A stretch of 64,000 nt of DNA, taken from Ophiostoma sp. CBS 140.51. Lineage: Eukaryota > Ascomycota > Sordariomycetes > Ophiostomatales > Ophiostomataceae. Location: positions 1 through 64,000 of the forward strand of contig JANSLP010000098.1 of NCBI GenBank assembly GCA_029298735.1, read 5' to 3'. Under the pieces are notes generated by a model. That model worked only from the letters and a program-made list of their open reading frames with translations. It was not told the origin of the DNA and made no database searches. Positions 33,801 to 45,536 of the stretch are shown one piece after another. The translations under genes were made by a program, and so were the position numbers. The number at the start of each line of letters is the position of its first letter. Position 1 is the first letter of the stretch.

Positions 33801-35533
33801 CGTGGCGGTGGTAGAGTTAGCGATAGTATGAAGAGCGAGTTGTGAAGTATGAGATGGGATCGAGAGTGGTTGAATTGACAAATTGATGAAGCAATAGGCT
33901 CGTTCTTTGGAGAATAATCGATGGGAGATGCCGTTTCGTAGACAAATTCAACTATTGTGATCCTATACGGAGTAAGAGCATTGGAGGGGTGAGACGGCAT
34001 GGCGATAGGGGTAGGCAGCCTGATTCTTCGGCCGATCGTTGGCTCCTGTCCAATCACGTAAACAAAACAACACAGCTCCAAACCGATGAGGGGCACAGCA
34101 GCACCAGAATTGAATCCAAAACGACAAAATTGACTTTAAACGACCCAAAAGCTACCAAGATCGGTCAAGCTACTCTTGAGCTCCATGTTACATGCAGAGC
34201 TGCCATGGTTACATCGAAAACCGTTGCCCTTCTTTGTTGTTTGTGATGATTATTCGCCCTTTTTCAGCGTGCTCCGACACTTTTGACACTTTTAAACCCT
34301 TTTTTTTTTCGCGATGCTTAACACGGTTGTCGAAAGATATGTACGTCATTCAACACTCAAACTCCACTGTTCCTTTTTTCTACTTACAGCTGGCCCAGCC
34401 CTTGATAGTATTTTTACTCAAGTATCCCGAATTCTGGAAATGATGTGCACGGTTCAAAGGCAGCTGAAAGCTGAGGGACATGTAGACAAATACTCTGGGC
34501 CCCATCGACTCGACGACATCGTTTGCCTCGTTTGCCTAGGTCCTGCATCTCAGCCTTGGTTCGACATCACGATGTACACAAGAGTTCACGGCAACTAGAA
34601 AATGATAGCCCCCAAATCCATACGATTCTTCTACATTATAGGTCTCCACTATTCGGGTATTTTTGGAGATCTTGGGTCCATCTCGGGTCTCTTGGTGAGC
34701 TTTGGAGAGCTTGGAAAGCGCCACAATCTACAAAAGAGAAACAATAGGCGCACCAATCAATCCACACGGAGTGGCTCCGAGGAAAAAGGAAAGTAGATGA
34801 AGAGAAGTAATCACAACGAAGGGCCGGAATGTCTGCTTCGTAGAACGACTGTTGTCAACTGTCAAGACATTCGCGGGTACTCTACCTGGTATGGAGAATG
34901 TGTACCCGGCAAGCTCTGAATATGTATTTGCACAACAAATCGAGGGGCTCTCTATCGCATTTGGTGCTTAGGCCCTTGCTGACTCGTTACCTACAATTCC
35001 ACGATGGTAAACAAATGCTGGAAACCCAGTTTCGTTTCTTAACGGCGGGGCAGTGGTGAGTAGGTAAGTCTCCAGCTGTGTGATCTGTTTCTCGTGTCTC
35101 CTAAGTGGACTTCTTTCTATTATAGGTTTTACCAAAAGGACGAAAGAAAAGTCGAGTATCGTAATGTTTTTATGACAGTAAACTATTGTGTCCAGAAATA
35201 GACAAACAACAACAAGGGCTCCAAAGAATATACGGAACAATGAAACAATGGAGTGCTTCAACAATGAAGTTGGGTGTTGCTTTGTGCGCTCTTCCTTTGT
35301 GTTCTCATTAAAATCAAAGGAGTCTAAATGTGTAGCAATGAACATCACACTTGTTCACGTAGCCTTTGTTTGCGATGTATCTTAGACAGTATGGGAAATT
35401 GGCCTCAATACTGTTTCGTGAATAGATATATAGGCCGGACGCCGTATGATGTCTTTTGTTTGGGGTGAAATGCGTAAAGAGTATGCGACAAGCAGCACAT
35501 TTTCATTTTTGATACACTCAAAGATTCACGAAA
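33801..35533. other. Intergenic region
   Basis: About 1.7 kb with no supported gene. Short frames on both strands lack features. A T/C-rich stretch at 34290-34390 might be promoter DNA. Confidence 0.45.
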
Positions 35534-36772
35534 ATGTACGACAAACAACAAAACGACCGCACCCAACCGCGAGGCCAGATTCAGGGTCGACCCAATGTTG
35601 CCCGAGGTCCGCCCGACCGCATGTACAGTCGCTGCCGCACTCATGACCCCATCTTCGTGACAGCTGGCCCACCCATCCCCGAACACGTCTTGTCGCAGAC
35701 GTGCAAGGTTGCCGCTAACATATCCGCCGGCTACCTTGAGCGTCGACCGATGTGGGTGCTGGGTCTGCGTCCAGGTGATGCCTCTACACAAAAGCTGGCG
35801 TCCCGGTTGGTGCGCGGACACGTGGAGACGTTGCGGGACGACCATGCAACGCTCCTTCAGTACTGGCAGACCGACCGATCTCAAACGTGCAAGGCACGAA
35901 GCATCTTCCAGGCTGTGATGGACAATTTCCCGCTCGAACCCGGCCGACCGTGGACACTGTGGGCGTTCCGGCACATGTGGGACCAACGTCCAGTGGCGTT
36001 GAAGACTGGGAAGGATGTGCTCTTTTTTCTCGAGGAGAATATGCGGGAACTGTCGGCGGGTCCGACACAGGGTACACCAATGATGCAACCGGGCTTGCCA
36101 TCTGACTTTGGTTACGAAGACGGTCGAATGGTTACGCAGTTTGTGGTCGAGGCAAGTCTTACATGGCCCAAGCTGTTTCAGGTGACTGGCGGAAGTGACG
36201 ATGACCAAGAGGAAGAGGAGGACGAAGAAGAGGCAATGATCCGCATTGAGATGGCGAAACTTAAGCTGGAGTGGAAAGAAGCGGCAGAGCAAGAGGTTAT
36301 GGCGGCTGAACAGAAGAGTGTCGAAGCCAAGGAGAAGGCATTGGTGAAACTGGCTGCTGAGGTAGAAGGAGAGAAGAAGAAAAGGATGAAGAAGAAGGAG
36401 TCCAGTACAAAGGAAAGTAGCAGTAGGAGGGAGCAGCGGAGAATTGAAGAAGAGAATAAAGAGGTCGAAAGAAAGGAGAGAGAGAAGAGGAGGGCCGAGA
36501 AGGCAAGGAGGGAAGAGATGGTAAAGAAACAGGCAGAAAAGGAGCGAAAAGAGAGGGAAAAGGCTAGGCAGAGGCGTATAGAGAAGGTGGAGGACGAGAA
36601 GAAACAACAAAAGATCGCCGACGACAGAGGCGCGAGAAAGAGCGAGACAAGAAACTCGAGCTGGAACTGGGACGGGAAGGACAAAAAGGCCAAGCGAGAT
36701 CGTGAAAGGACAAAGGACAGGCTGCGTGAGAGAACCAACGACCAAAAATGTGTTGATTTGCTCTCACGGTAA
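35534..36772 (+). CDS. Highly charged coiled-coil protein, function unknown
   Basis: A single exon for 412 aa (MYDKQQNDRTQPRGQ). Residues 1-215 look globular, with several Trp and Leu. An acidic run (DDDQEEEEDEEE) at about 224-235 marks the change to a long Lys/Glu/Arg-rich helix, predicted as coiled coil, to about 380, then a basic tail. No signal peptide or membrane segment. The DNA is also fully open on the other strand (446 codons). I prefer the plus strand because its product is soluble and has a normal two-part layout, while the antisense product is a Leu/Phe/Ser mirror of the charged helix. I recognise no family. Confidence 0.6.
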   Translation: MYDKQQNDRTQPRGQIQGRPNVARGPPDRMYSRCRTHDPIFVTAGPPIPEHVLSQTCKVAANISAGYLERRPMWVLGLRPGDASTQKLASRLVRGHVETLRDDHATLLQYWQTDRSQTCKARSIFQAVMDNFPLEPGRPWTLWAFRHMWDQRPVALKTGKDVLFFLEENMRELSAGPTQGTPMMQPGLPSDFGYEDGRMVTQFVVEASLTWPKLFQVTGGSDDDQEEEEDEEEAMIRIEMAKLKLEWKEAAEQEVMAAEQKSVEAKEKALVKLAAEVEGEKKKRMKKKESSTKESSSRREQRRIEEENKEVERKEREKRRAEKARREEMVKKQAEKERKEREKARQRRIEKVEDEKKQQKIADDRGARKSETRNSSWNWDGKDKKAKRDRERTKDRLRERTNDQKCVDLLSR

Positions 36773-39420
36773 AATTTCCGTCAGTAAGTAAACCTCTACG
36801 CCTACGCCACTCATCAAGAAGCTCATGGGGGTTTAAGTGACAAAGGCAGGCTCAACTATTTGTGAAACAAGCACCACGGCCACCATCATAACAATTTAGA
36901 CAAATACGAGGAAAGATGAATGACGGGTTGTTGCACCATTCACACTAGTTTAAAACCAAAATAAACTTTAGACACACGCAAATTTACGTGACAGGCCTAC
37001 ACCGGAACTAAAAACAGAACACCGGGGCTCCGTCAGCCGCGGGGATGCCAAGTACAAGTATGGACTACGCGCGGTGGGTCTCCGTACCCAAGAGCCAGGG
37101 TGAGAAATTCTAGACCGGGCAGCCGCACAACGAACGTCGATCAGGACAGCCCAACGGGGACGACAGACCGGAGCCTCGGGGGGTTCTGAATATAAGACGG
37201 ACTCTGCCGTTCATATCACAGCCCTGCCGCAAGCTTCTTTAGTTTGCAAGCACAGGACATGCGGCCCGTTGGTGAATGAAACATTGTAATTGCATAATTG
37301 AACATTTTATTCATTTGTTGGCTAGCAATTCTCATCCATGTTCTCGCCTCTTGCCATTGGAAACGCACAGATAGAAAGCACAAATTGTGCTCATTTGTTC
37401 TTCTCTGGAATGCTGGTTCACAAAACAGATACAATTAGCTGGAAATTGTTTTGGTAGACCTCTTTAAACGGCAGAAGCGTGGCGACACATGAGAATCAGA
37501 GGTCGTAAGCTTTGTTGAAGACTCTAGCTACGACCGTAAAAACATGTGCAGCATCAAAGAAATCAAAGTATGTGTGACGTTTTTATTTCCTATTCCCCAC
37601 TTTTTCTGAAATTCTTTCGTGACATTTGTGGGCGGCGATGGTTGTATTTGAATGACAAGCGTTGCGGTTGCAAGTAACGGTTGAAAGGATGCAATGTAAA
37701 TAAAGATACCTTGACTTTGTGCAATTTTTCGATCGAACTTTCTATTTTGAAAGAAGACATTCTGATTTCCCTTATCTTACGCTCGCGTATTACTGTGAAT
37801 TATCTCCTTGTTGGCAGTTGTTGACGTTTTATTGACGGTGGCGCACATGACATCATGGCGATCACGGATTTTGGGAGCGAATCGGTCTTCACTGCCACTG
37901 TTCTGCTTCGTTGTTCGCGCCTTTTGGCTTTCGTAAATACAGAAAAAGATTGTTGTTAACAATATAAAGTCCACCGAGTAGGATTCGACCCTTGTCTGCT
38001 CCAAATTTGTTGACGCCAGCAATAAATTGATCAAAACGATGCAAATGAAGCATATGGACGGCTCCTGTTGCTCATGTTTTGCGTCAAGATGTCGGATTTC
38101 TTTGAGAGATGATCAGTGGCCGATGGCTGACTTCACACGTTTTAGTGGCTGGCTGTCGGAATAGGGACAACTGGGTCGTGGAAAGCCGACAGATTGAAAA
38201 TTTCCGTGGTATTGGACAGGCGAAGGAACGCGGCGAGGCGTGGGCATCAGCCTGTCCGAAGGAAACTGGGCGAAGAAAATAAGTGGAACCCTGTCAATCT
38301 TGTCAATCGGCCGTCGGGTTTTAGAGTTTGGAGGGCGAGCTTGGTTCAGCTGGAAAGAGTGCTCCAAAGGCAGACGGTTTGTCCCACGGCAGCCAGCCAA
38401 CCAGAGGTGCAGATGCAGTGTTTGGAAACAGCGTTCCATTCCCCAGGATACGTCGAGGAGCCAATACAAAGCACTGGTCGATTACTTCATCAACTGCAGG
38501 GCGGGAAGGCGGCAGAAAAGGCATATTCTTCACAGCACATTTACACACGGAGGCAACGCCCGCTGGAGACGGGAGCCGTGCCTGGCCGAAAGTTGGGGTC
38601 ACATCAGGCTGTGCGTCAAGGCTGGGCAGGGCAGCCGTCAAGAATTTTGTCTTGACAACCCCTCCATTGACTCTTTACTTGTCCGATTGACTCTTAAGAC
38701 CGCAGGATCACGATCGACTGGGAGTGACGACATAGCCGGAATTGAGGACATCCTGCGGAACTGAGAGTTGTCTCCATCATATATGTCCAGACTTGCCCAA
38801 TACAGCACTTTTCTGCAAGCATGGCCACAACTATGTGCGGTTTTAAAACCATATATTTCTAGTTTTGGAAGGTTGATCAAAGGGAGTCAATATAGGTATC
38901 CGAGATACGATTAAAAGTTTCCAGATCAGTGATAACAGGTGCAGCGTGGGTAGCGTTAGCCTCGCCCCCTTCGCCACTAATATCCTAACTCCAGACGGGG
39001 AGGTTGCCAAAACTTGTAGTTCCCCAACACGCCAATGGCCAGGTCCAGACAAAACACAACCAAATTTACAGTTGGAAAAAGTTGCTGATGCCAGCACACA
39101 CCCAAATTTGGAAGTCGAGCTCATGCACGACAGACGGTGTTCGGCAATAACGTCCATGCTCCAACAGAGAACTAACGGACAAGCTACACATTGTAGCTTC
39201 TTTTTCAGCTTCCCCCACCATGTTTCGCTACCACGGATTGGATGTCTGCCCTTTACGGGGTTAACTCCCGTAGACCAAGGGAGGACACGGGTTCCAGTAT
39301 GGACAGGCTTGGAAATCGATTTCGATGATGAAACGAGAGTGGTTCTCCGAGTGTGGTCTGGAGGCGTCAATGGCATGTTTCTCGTAGCCTCAAGGAGCTC
39401 GTCCACGCCGACCAGAAAAG
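36773..39420. other. Gene-poor stretch upstream of the aldo-keto reductase
   Basis: About 2.6 kb. At 38194-38764 several frames are open at once on both strands, but none has a domain or consistent start, so no gene is called. The right part must hold the reductase promoter. Confidence 0.45.
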
Positions 39421-39428
39421 TATAAATA
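39421..39428 (+). promoter_or_regulatory. TATA box of the aldo-keto reductase gene
   Basis: TATAAATA, 180 nt before the ATG at 39601, followed by an A/C/T-rich, G-poor leader from about 39475. Confidence 0.6.
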
Positions 39429-39600
39429 CAGACATTGTCCCTGATGAGAAGACAGGATTGAAAGAAGATTATTCTCATCATCATCAACACTCTCAACACT
39501 TTAACATCTACAACTACAATACTCGAACCAACCTTACCTTCCTGTACCACCATTCTATCACCACTTAACGACACCAAAAAACAACACCCCCACCTCAACA

Positions 39601-40617
39601 ATGCCTTACGCTACTCGCCAGCTCGGCCCCAACGGCCCCGAGGTCACCTCTATTGGCATTGGCCTGATGGGCCTGTCTGTCTTTTACGGCGCTCTTCCCT
39701 CGGACGAGGAGCGCTTCGCTTTCCTGGACCACGTCTACGAGTCGGGCAACCGCTTCTGGGACACCGCCGACATGTACGGCGACAGCGAGGACCTGCTGGG
39801 CAAGTGGTTCAAGCAGCACCCGGGCCGCCGCGAGGAGATCTTCCTGGCCACTAAGTTTGGCAACGCGCTGGACGGCACCGGCAACATCTACTCGGACCCT
39901 GCCTACGTCAAGTCGGCCAATGCCAAGTCGCTGTCGCGCCTGGGTGTTGACTTTATTGACTTGTACTATGTCCACCGTGTCGATCGCAAGACACCCATTG
40001 AAGACACCATGGAGGCGCTCGTTGAGCTCAAGAACGAGGGCAAGATCAAGTACATTGGTCTGTCCGAGGTGTCGGCCGACTCGCTGCGCCGCGCCCACGC
40101 CATCCATCCCGTCACCGCTTTCCAGATTGAGTACTCGCCCTTCTGCCTCGACATTGAGAGCCCCCAGATTGCTCTGCTCCAGGCATGCAAGGAGCTCGGC
40201 ATCGCCGTCGTCGCCTACTCGCCCCTTGGCCGCGGCATGCTAACGGGCCAGCTGCGCAGCCCCGATCAGCTTGAGAAGGGCGATTTCCGCACCTTTGCTC
40301 CCCGTTTCTCCAAGGAGAACTTCCCCAAGAACCTGAAGCTGGTCGACGAGTTGACGACGATTGCCCAGAAGAAGGGCATCACGTCGGGCCAGCTGTCGCT
40401 CGCCTGGCTGCTCAAGCAGTGGGAGCACGTCCTGCCTATCCCGGGTACCAAGAAGACCAAGTACTACGACGAGAACATGGGTGCGCTGGACGTGACGCTC
40501 ACCGACGAGGAGGTTGCCGAGGTGCGCAAGGCGATTGAGGCAACTGAAGTGGTGGGCCAGCGCTACCCGCAGGCCTACATTCACTCCATCTTCGGCGACA
40601 CTCCTAAGCGCCAATAG
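39601..40617 (+). CDS. Aldo-keto reductase (AKR13-like)
   Basis: An NADPH-dependent carbonyl reductase of 338 aa, single exon, cytosolic (beta/alpha)8 barrel. The catalytic tetrad is visible: Asp54 and Tyr59 in WDTADMYG, Lys85 in LATKFGN and His125 in YYVHRVD. The later GLSEVSADSLRRAH and IPGTKK segments, the latter lining the cofactor phosphate site, fit the AKR8/AKR13 branch, which includes fungal YakC-like reductases and pyridoxal reductases. The substrate is open. Codons are almost entirely G/C-ending with a strong TATA and leader, which suggests high expression. The nearby GFA-domain gene and exporter could belong to the same detoxification setting, but this is inference. Confidence 0.94.
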   Translation: MPYATRQLGPNGPEVTSIGIGLMGLSVFYGALPSDEERFAFLDHVYESGNRFWDTADMYGDSEDLLGKWFKQHPGRREEIFLATKFGNALDGTGNIYSDPAYVKSANAKSLSRLGVDFIDLYYVHRVDRKTPIEDTMEALVELKNEGKIKYIGLSEVSADSLRRAHAIHPVTAFQIEYSPFCLDIESPQIALLQACKELGIAVVAYSPLGRGMLTGQLRSPDQLEKGDFRTFAPRFSKENFPKNLKLVDELTTIAQKKGITSGQLSLAWLLKQWEHVLPIPGTKKTKYYDENMGALDVTLTDEEVAEVRKAIEATEVVGQRYPQAYIHSIFGDTPKRQ

Positions 40618-41054
40618 GGTGCGAAGCAACGAGGGTATTTCGCGATGGACTTGATAGATCGATGTTTGACGGATTGGTGAAAATAGTTTGTTTATAGCAG
40701 AGTTTGAATTGAATTGGTGTTTTGAAATTGATTGACTTGAATAGGCATTTGGGAGTGAGAAATTAGTGGCGTGCAACAGTGACGTAAATCTGACAGGGGC
40801 AGCTTCCGACCACCTGCACTGCAGCGTGTTCAGGCACTGTCGATGTCGAAAAACAGTGTTTGACGTTGTCTGACAACACTTCACTTACGCTTCTGCCCGA
40901 TTGGCCAACGGCGACCGTTGTGGACCTGCATTGCGCATCCCACTTTCTCGTCACTTGTCACCAGGCGTCAACAAACATCGCAAGTGAGCAGAGAGTGAGA
41001 GACAACCAACATACTGAAGCCAACACAGCGGCAAAACACACAGCGACTTTCAAT
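40618..41054. other. Short intergenic region
   Basis: 3' UTR of the aldo-keto reductase and promoter/leader of the GFA-domain gene. The open frame extending back from 41055 to 40860 is not needed, because the GFA domain begins right after the ATG at 41055. Confidence 0.5.
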
Positions 41055-41504
41055 ATGGCTCCGCCATCTTCAACGGCACCTCCCTACAAGGGCCGCTGCC
41101 AGTGCGGCCACATCCAATACACTTTGACCACACGTCCCCGCCGAGTCATCCAGTGCTACTGCACCGACTGCCAGAGAAATGGAGGAAGTGATTATCAGAT
41201 TGTGAGTAAACTGAGCGCAAAGAAAACCATGTTGCCTTTGCTGACGCTACTCTCTTGTGAGATGGCTGAATACTGCATTGAGGACGTCGTGGTTGAAGAC
41301 CCTCTCTCCCACTGGAAAATCTACACGATCCGTGAAGGTACACGCAGCGGGCAGCAGAAAGAAAAGCACTTTTGCGGCCACTGTGGGTGTGTACTGTGGA
41401 CAGTGGCAATGAAGGATCGGGGTGAGTTGAGACTTGTGAGGACGAGTCTGGTGGAGGGAGGGCTAACCCTCTTTCCTGTGACGGAAGTATTGTTTAAGAA
41501 GTGA
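41055..41504 (+). CDS. GFA/CENP-V-type zinc-binding protein
   Basis: A small protein of 129 aa with the fold of glutathione-dependent formaldehyde-activating (GFA) enzymes, join(41055..41201,41262..41504). Zinc ligands are in CQCG (residues 15-18), CYCTDC (34-39) and HFCGHCGC in the second exon. The 60-nt intron (GTGAGT, CTGAC branch, TGTGAG acceptor) is a multiple of three without stops, so a retained-intron form would insert 20 residues (VSKLSAKKTM...) and stay in frame. I prefer the spliced form because the inserted stretch breaks the domain and the splice signals are good. Many fungal GFA proteins have no known substrate, so formaldehyde metabolism should not be assumed. Confidence 0.85.
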   Translation: MAPPSSTAPPYKGRCQCGHIQYTLTTRPRRVIQCYCTDCQRNGGSDYQIVSKLSAKKTMLPLLTLLSCEMAEYCIEDVVVEDPLSHWKIYTIREGTRSGQQKEKHFCGHCGCVLWTVAMKDRGELRLVRTSLVEGGLTLFPVTEVLFKK

Positions 41505-41753
41505 ATCACGGGAGCCGAAGGCGAGGACAAAAGCGACATCATCATAGACGACGACGACACGAAGGAGACGACACTGCATAGCGAGGAGCATCAAGCATTC
41601 ATTTCAGTTCATACCAATTCATTACTATTATTATTTTATGAGAATTTGTGAGAACCATCACACTCTACTCTACTCTATGGGTATCAAATTATGCAGGGCG
41701 AGCAATCATTACCAAGCCTTCACCATATTCTCACTTGCCTGCTACACACCCAT

Positions 41754-43448
41754 TTAGTTGGCAAATTTGGATTTGGCCCTCAGCCGCGGACCATACACCT
41801 TGAAAAAGATGGGCGCCGGCAGGGCTACGGCCGAAATTGCTCCTAAAATACTGGCTGCCGGCCCGACGCCCAGGTTGGTAAACATTGGCCGTGCTGCCAA
41901 CGGCAGACCACATGCCAGCAGCGACCGCAGAACCGTGTTGGCCGAAGTGGCACTGGCAGCGTACTGGCCGTACGAGTCGACGAGATAGTTTAAGCACTGC
42001 TGGAAGACAATGTTGAAGCCGCACCCAATGAACCCGCCAGCGACGGTGGGGATGGCCCAGTGGTGGTAGTGCGGACCAGCGGCCGTCCAGCCAAACCAGA
42101 AGAAGCCAGTCGAGAACAGAATGCCACCCAAGAAGATTGGGGGGAGTCTGGCCTCTGGCACGGCTTTGCCATCGCCCTGCTTGGCCATCGCCCGTGCATA
42201 CAGTGGCTGGTTCGCAATGTTGATGAACATGGCCACGACGGCGCCAACAAACAAAGCCAAAAAGGGCAGATTGGCCACGACAGGGCCCCAGTGACGGTCG
42301 TCCCTGAACACGAGGGGGTACACTTCGAGGGCCAAAAAGATGAGGCCGTACACAAACGACGCATACAAGGCGATGCATGTCACAATGGGTTCGGTAAAGA
42401 ACATGCGCAGGGGCCGACTCAAGTGCTTGCTCAAAATGGTCTGCACGGTCATCCGCTCCAGCTCGTGGGGGTGCCAGTAGCGGTCGTCGCCCGTCTCTTT
42501 GCGGAGGCGCACAGCCTTTCTCTCGAGCAAGACGGGGCCATATGTTTCGGGCAAGAAGATGAAGGCAACGGCACAGCTAAAGGCCGCCACCAGTGCTTCC
42601 ACGTACAGGATCCAGCGCCAGCCCATGTGCGGGTTGTAGGCAATAGAAGCGCCCACAACAGGGGCCACGCAAGGACCACCCACGACACAGATAGAATAAA
42701 AGGCCATGGCCACGCCTCGGGAAGATGGGGTGTAAATGTCGCCTAGTGCGGCAGCAACGTTGCTGATGGGCGCTGAGCCAAAGATGCCTCCCAGAAAGCG
42801 AGTTGCGAGGAGTGCTGACGACGATTTGGCCGATGCTGAGCCAACACTGAACAGGCCAAGCACAAGCACGGCTGGCAGCATAGACCAGCGCCTGCCGTAG
42901 GCCTCACTGACTGGTGCCCACACCAAGGGGCCGAGGGCAAAGCCGAGGACAAACAGGGCGAGCAAGAGCACAGTCTCTTCGTAAGACATGTTGAGGTCGT
43001 CCGCGACAAGTTGTTCTGCCGGTGTCAGAATGGAGGTGCCGAGGGATCCAGTGAAGGCAAGGAGACCCAAAATCAATGTGAAAAAGGCTTTTGTGGTCGA
43101 AGATAGGTTGTGAGGATCTTCGGGGTCATTCGGGTCCCATCGTGCCTGGAAGGCTGGGTTTCTCTCGACCACTGAGCGAGTGCGAGAGCATGTTATGGAC
43201 AAAACGGCTGACCGTGCAGCGGACCGTGCTGTCGTCGTCCGACATAATGCCTTTTCTTTTACCGGTGATGTTGTGTCGTCTTTGGGGACGGATGTGATCT
43301 CGTCTGTGCCTTCCTCTTTTGCCGCGGCAGATGGTACGGCAGCTCCCGTCTGGACAGCGGGCTGGCCCTTTTCTAAGTCGACGTCGGCGGACGGTCTTTG
43401 TGCACCCTCCATGGTGCTCGTCCCCGAGTCGTATTCACCGTCCGTCAT
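41754..43448 (-). CDS. MFS multidrug/polyamine exporter (DHA1 type)
   Basis: A proton-coupled exporter of 564 aa, single exon, 12 membrane helices after a hydrophilic N-terminal tail of about 115 residues. The tail ends with WDPNDPEDPHNLS, the typical lead-in of the fungal DHA1 group (Flu1, Tpo and related). Motif A is SEAYGRRWSML in the loop between helices 2 and 3. The antiporter motif C is GGPCVAPVVGASI in helix 5. A PETYGPVLLERKA segment precedes the central cytosolic loop. Family members export drugs, polyamines or fungal metabolites from the plasma or vacuolar membrane; the substrate here is not known. It converges with the GFA-domain gene (249 nt apart). Confidence 0.92.
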   Translation of the reverse strand: MTDGEYDSGTSTMEGAQRPSADVDLEKGQPAVQTGAAVPSAAAKEEGTDEITSVPKDDTTSPVKEKALCRTTTARSAARSAVLSITCSRTRSVVERNPAFQARWDPNDPEDPHNLSSTTKAFFTLILGLLAFTGSLGTSILTPAEQLVADDLNMSYEETVLLLALFVLGFALGPLVWAPVSEAYGRRWSMLPAVLVLGLFSVGSASAKSSSALLATRFLGGIFGSAPISNVAAALGDIYTPSSRGVAMAFYSICVVGGPCVAPVVGASIAYNPHMGWRWILYVEALVAAFSCAVAFIFLPETYGPVLLERKAVRLRKETGDDRYWHPHELERMTVQTILSKHLSRPLRMFFTEPIVTCIALYASFVYGLIFLALEVYPLVFRDDRHWGPVVANLPFLALFVGAVVAMFINIANQPLYARAMAKQGDGKAVPEARLPPIFLGGILFSTGFFWFGWTAAGPHYHHWAIPTVAGGFIGCGFNIVFQQCLNYLVDSYGQYAASATSANTVLRSLLACGLPLAARPMFTNLGVGPAASILGAISAVALPAPIFFKVYGPRLRAKSKFAN

Positions 43449-45536
43449 TGTCCGCTTGTGTGGGCAGTCGTGTTAGAGATCGTTATGATTGGGAGGTGGG
43501 TGGTATCGTTTCTGGTCGGGTTTCTTGGCATCTAATTCATGCCATCTCCAAGGGAAGAGGCGCGGCGCCAGCCGGCGTTAAATGCCCAGTCAACACGATG
43601 TGTGTACCTGAAGTGATTGTCCAGCCTCGCCGTGGCCGTAGTCTTTTTGGTTGTTGGGATAATCGCCAAGTTTTCTTCCTCGGGCGTCGGATTCGAATAA
43701 GGCTGTCGCGAGAAAAAAGTATCCGGGCGCAGCAACGGAGGAGAGGTCGGAGATGTCAACAATCGGCGACTAGTGATTGATAAACGAGAATGGGCATCTA
43801 TGCGCGAGCAAATCAGATGATGCGAAAAAGGGAAAGAAAAAGAGAAAGCGCAAAAATAACTCCAAGATCCAAGCTCGCAAATCCGAGGAGTTTTTTGTCG
43901 CGAAAAGGTTGACCCCAGATATCCACAGTCCCTAAACTTTTTTGGCTTCCCTCCCCCCTTTCTCGGCACCTGTAGCCGCTCTCGGCCGATGCTGTAGTTA
44001 CCTGTAAAACTACACAAAAAAAAAGCCCCCCTGACCAGTGGCCTGGACCGCTAACTCGAGCGATGGGCACGTTCCTTCCGGCAACTTTTCAGAGGCTGCC
44101 CAGGCCCTAAAGTCGTATCTACGAGCGTATGAGACCACTTCGGCGCACAACTGCCGCACGACCTCCCCGGCGACTTTCCAGCAGATTGGCCGACAAGGTT
44201 CCATTGCGATTGTACGTTGGTTTATTCAGATTGTTGTTTATTTTTCATCTCGATGATAATCAACTCTTCAGTTTCACATTAGTTCATGTTGTGTTCCCTC
44301 ACAAGTCAAACTCAAAGTGATAAAAAAGTGACTTTGACCAACGGCTGCAGGTAAGCGGTATTGGCGGTAGTCGCGGTCAATCGTGCCTGCCCGCAATTGA
44401 CGGTTGCGCATCGGCAAGGTTGAGATGTGGAATCAATGCATTATCGCTAAAAGACGGTGAAAAAAGAGGCACAGTGAAAGATACTGAAGCTAATAAAAAC
44501 GCCAGAAAATGAGGTCACCCTCCCTCCCGTCCTCGACGACAAGGCTGAACACTTGGCGACCTTGGCAGCGGATGATCCAGCAAGCCAAGCCGAGCAAGGC
44601 TGAAAAGTTGTGAACATCACCACGAGTTCTGGACTTTAGATCAAGTTTAATTTGAGTCAAAATTGGTTTGAAAGCCAAATGAGTAGACTCGGGAACCGGA
44701 ATGGCTTAAGAAGCACACATTGGATGAGATGGTCGCCGAGATTTGCCAACTTCAAGATGAACCTCATGGCAAGTGCCCCGATAGTGAGACAGTGTTGCAG
44801 GAAGGCTGCTGTAATCAGCAGCTGACGATGGCCTTTGCCGATGCGGAGGAAAGCATCTCGAAAAAAATCCGAAAGTAAATTACAGACTGATAGAGCAACA
44901 AAGTCTACGGGAACTCATCTTTAAAAATCACCATCAACGGCAAAATTCTTTCGGCTCTCCACCTCGTCTTGTGAAGCGGTGTTGAGGGTTATCAGCACAG
45001 GATCCGAAGTGGCCCGATGTAAATGCGCCGAATTGTGGTTTACACACCAAGTGCGTTTCCATCTCGAATAAGATTGCATTCTCCAGAACACACAGGTCAT
45101 CCGGTGCGCCATGTACAGCTTCTGCTTACGGCCATCCAGCTAGACGGCTTTGGGGCATGTTGATGGATTGTCTAGGTAAGTCGACGATGATTATGAGGAT
45201 GGACAACAATGGCGGATGCTGATGAAGTTTCTCGTTGTCTGTTTGAGGTGGGAAATGGATTTTTGGTGGATTTTCTGTGGTGCTCGAAAATAAAGCTACC
45301 CTTGTTAAGATCCACCATAGCTGTAGCTTACATAACCAAATCAAGTACACTTTCCCACAGCAGGAACGACCTACTACGCAGTACCTCCCTTCCCTTGACC
45401 GTTCTCCTCAAATCCAGATTTGACGTTTGGGCCTTTCTTGTATTCAACTCGCTAAGAACATATTTCGTTCAACATCACACTTGCATCGACCTAGACCCCC
45501 TTCCATCTTGACCTCTGCCAACGGCCCACCTTTCGG
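43449..45536. other. Gene-poor intergenic region
   Basis: About 2.1 kb upstream of the exporter and downstream of the next sugar-transporter gene. The only hint of coding is a short frame at 44688-44879, listed separately with low confidence. Confidence 0.45.
44688..44879 (+). other. Possible short coding fragment
   Basis: An open frame after a TAG reads TREPEWLKKHTLDEMVAEI and on to a Cys-containing end ESISKKIRK. Its composition looks more protein-like than most nearby frames, and an internal ATG at 44730 would give 49 aa. No splice partner or domain was found, so this may be chance or a gene remnant. Confidence 0.15.

Noticed and set aside
35405..36745. 446-codon minus-strand frame opposite the coiled-coil gene
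   Set aside because: It is a Leu/Phe/Ser-rich mirror of the Glu/Lys helix. The plus-strand product has a sensible two-part layout.
37965..38010. tRNA-like B-box (minus strand GGTCGAATCC)
   Set aside because: The T-arm does not pair well and no A-box or acceptor stem could be found at proper spacing.
38194..38764. Several overlapping open frames, up to 174 codons, on both strands
   Set aside because: All frames are about equally open, no domain or signal is seen, and no start or splice signal favours one.
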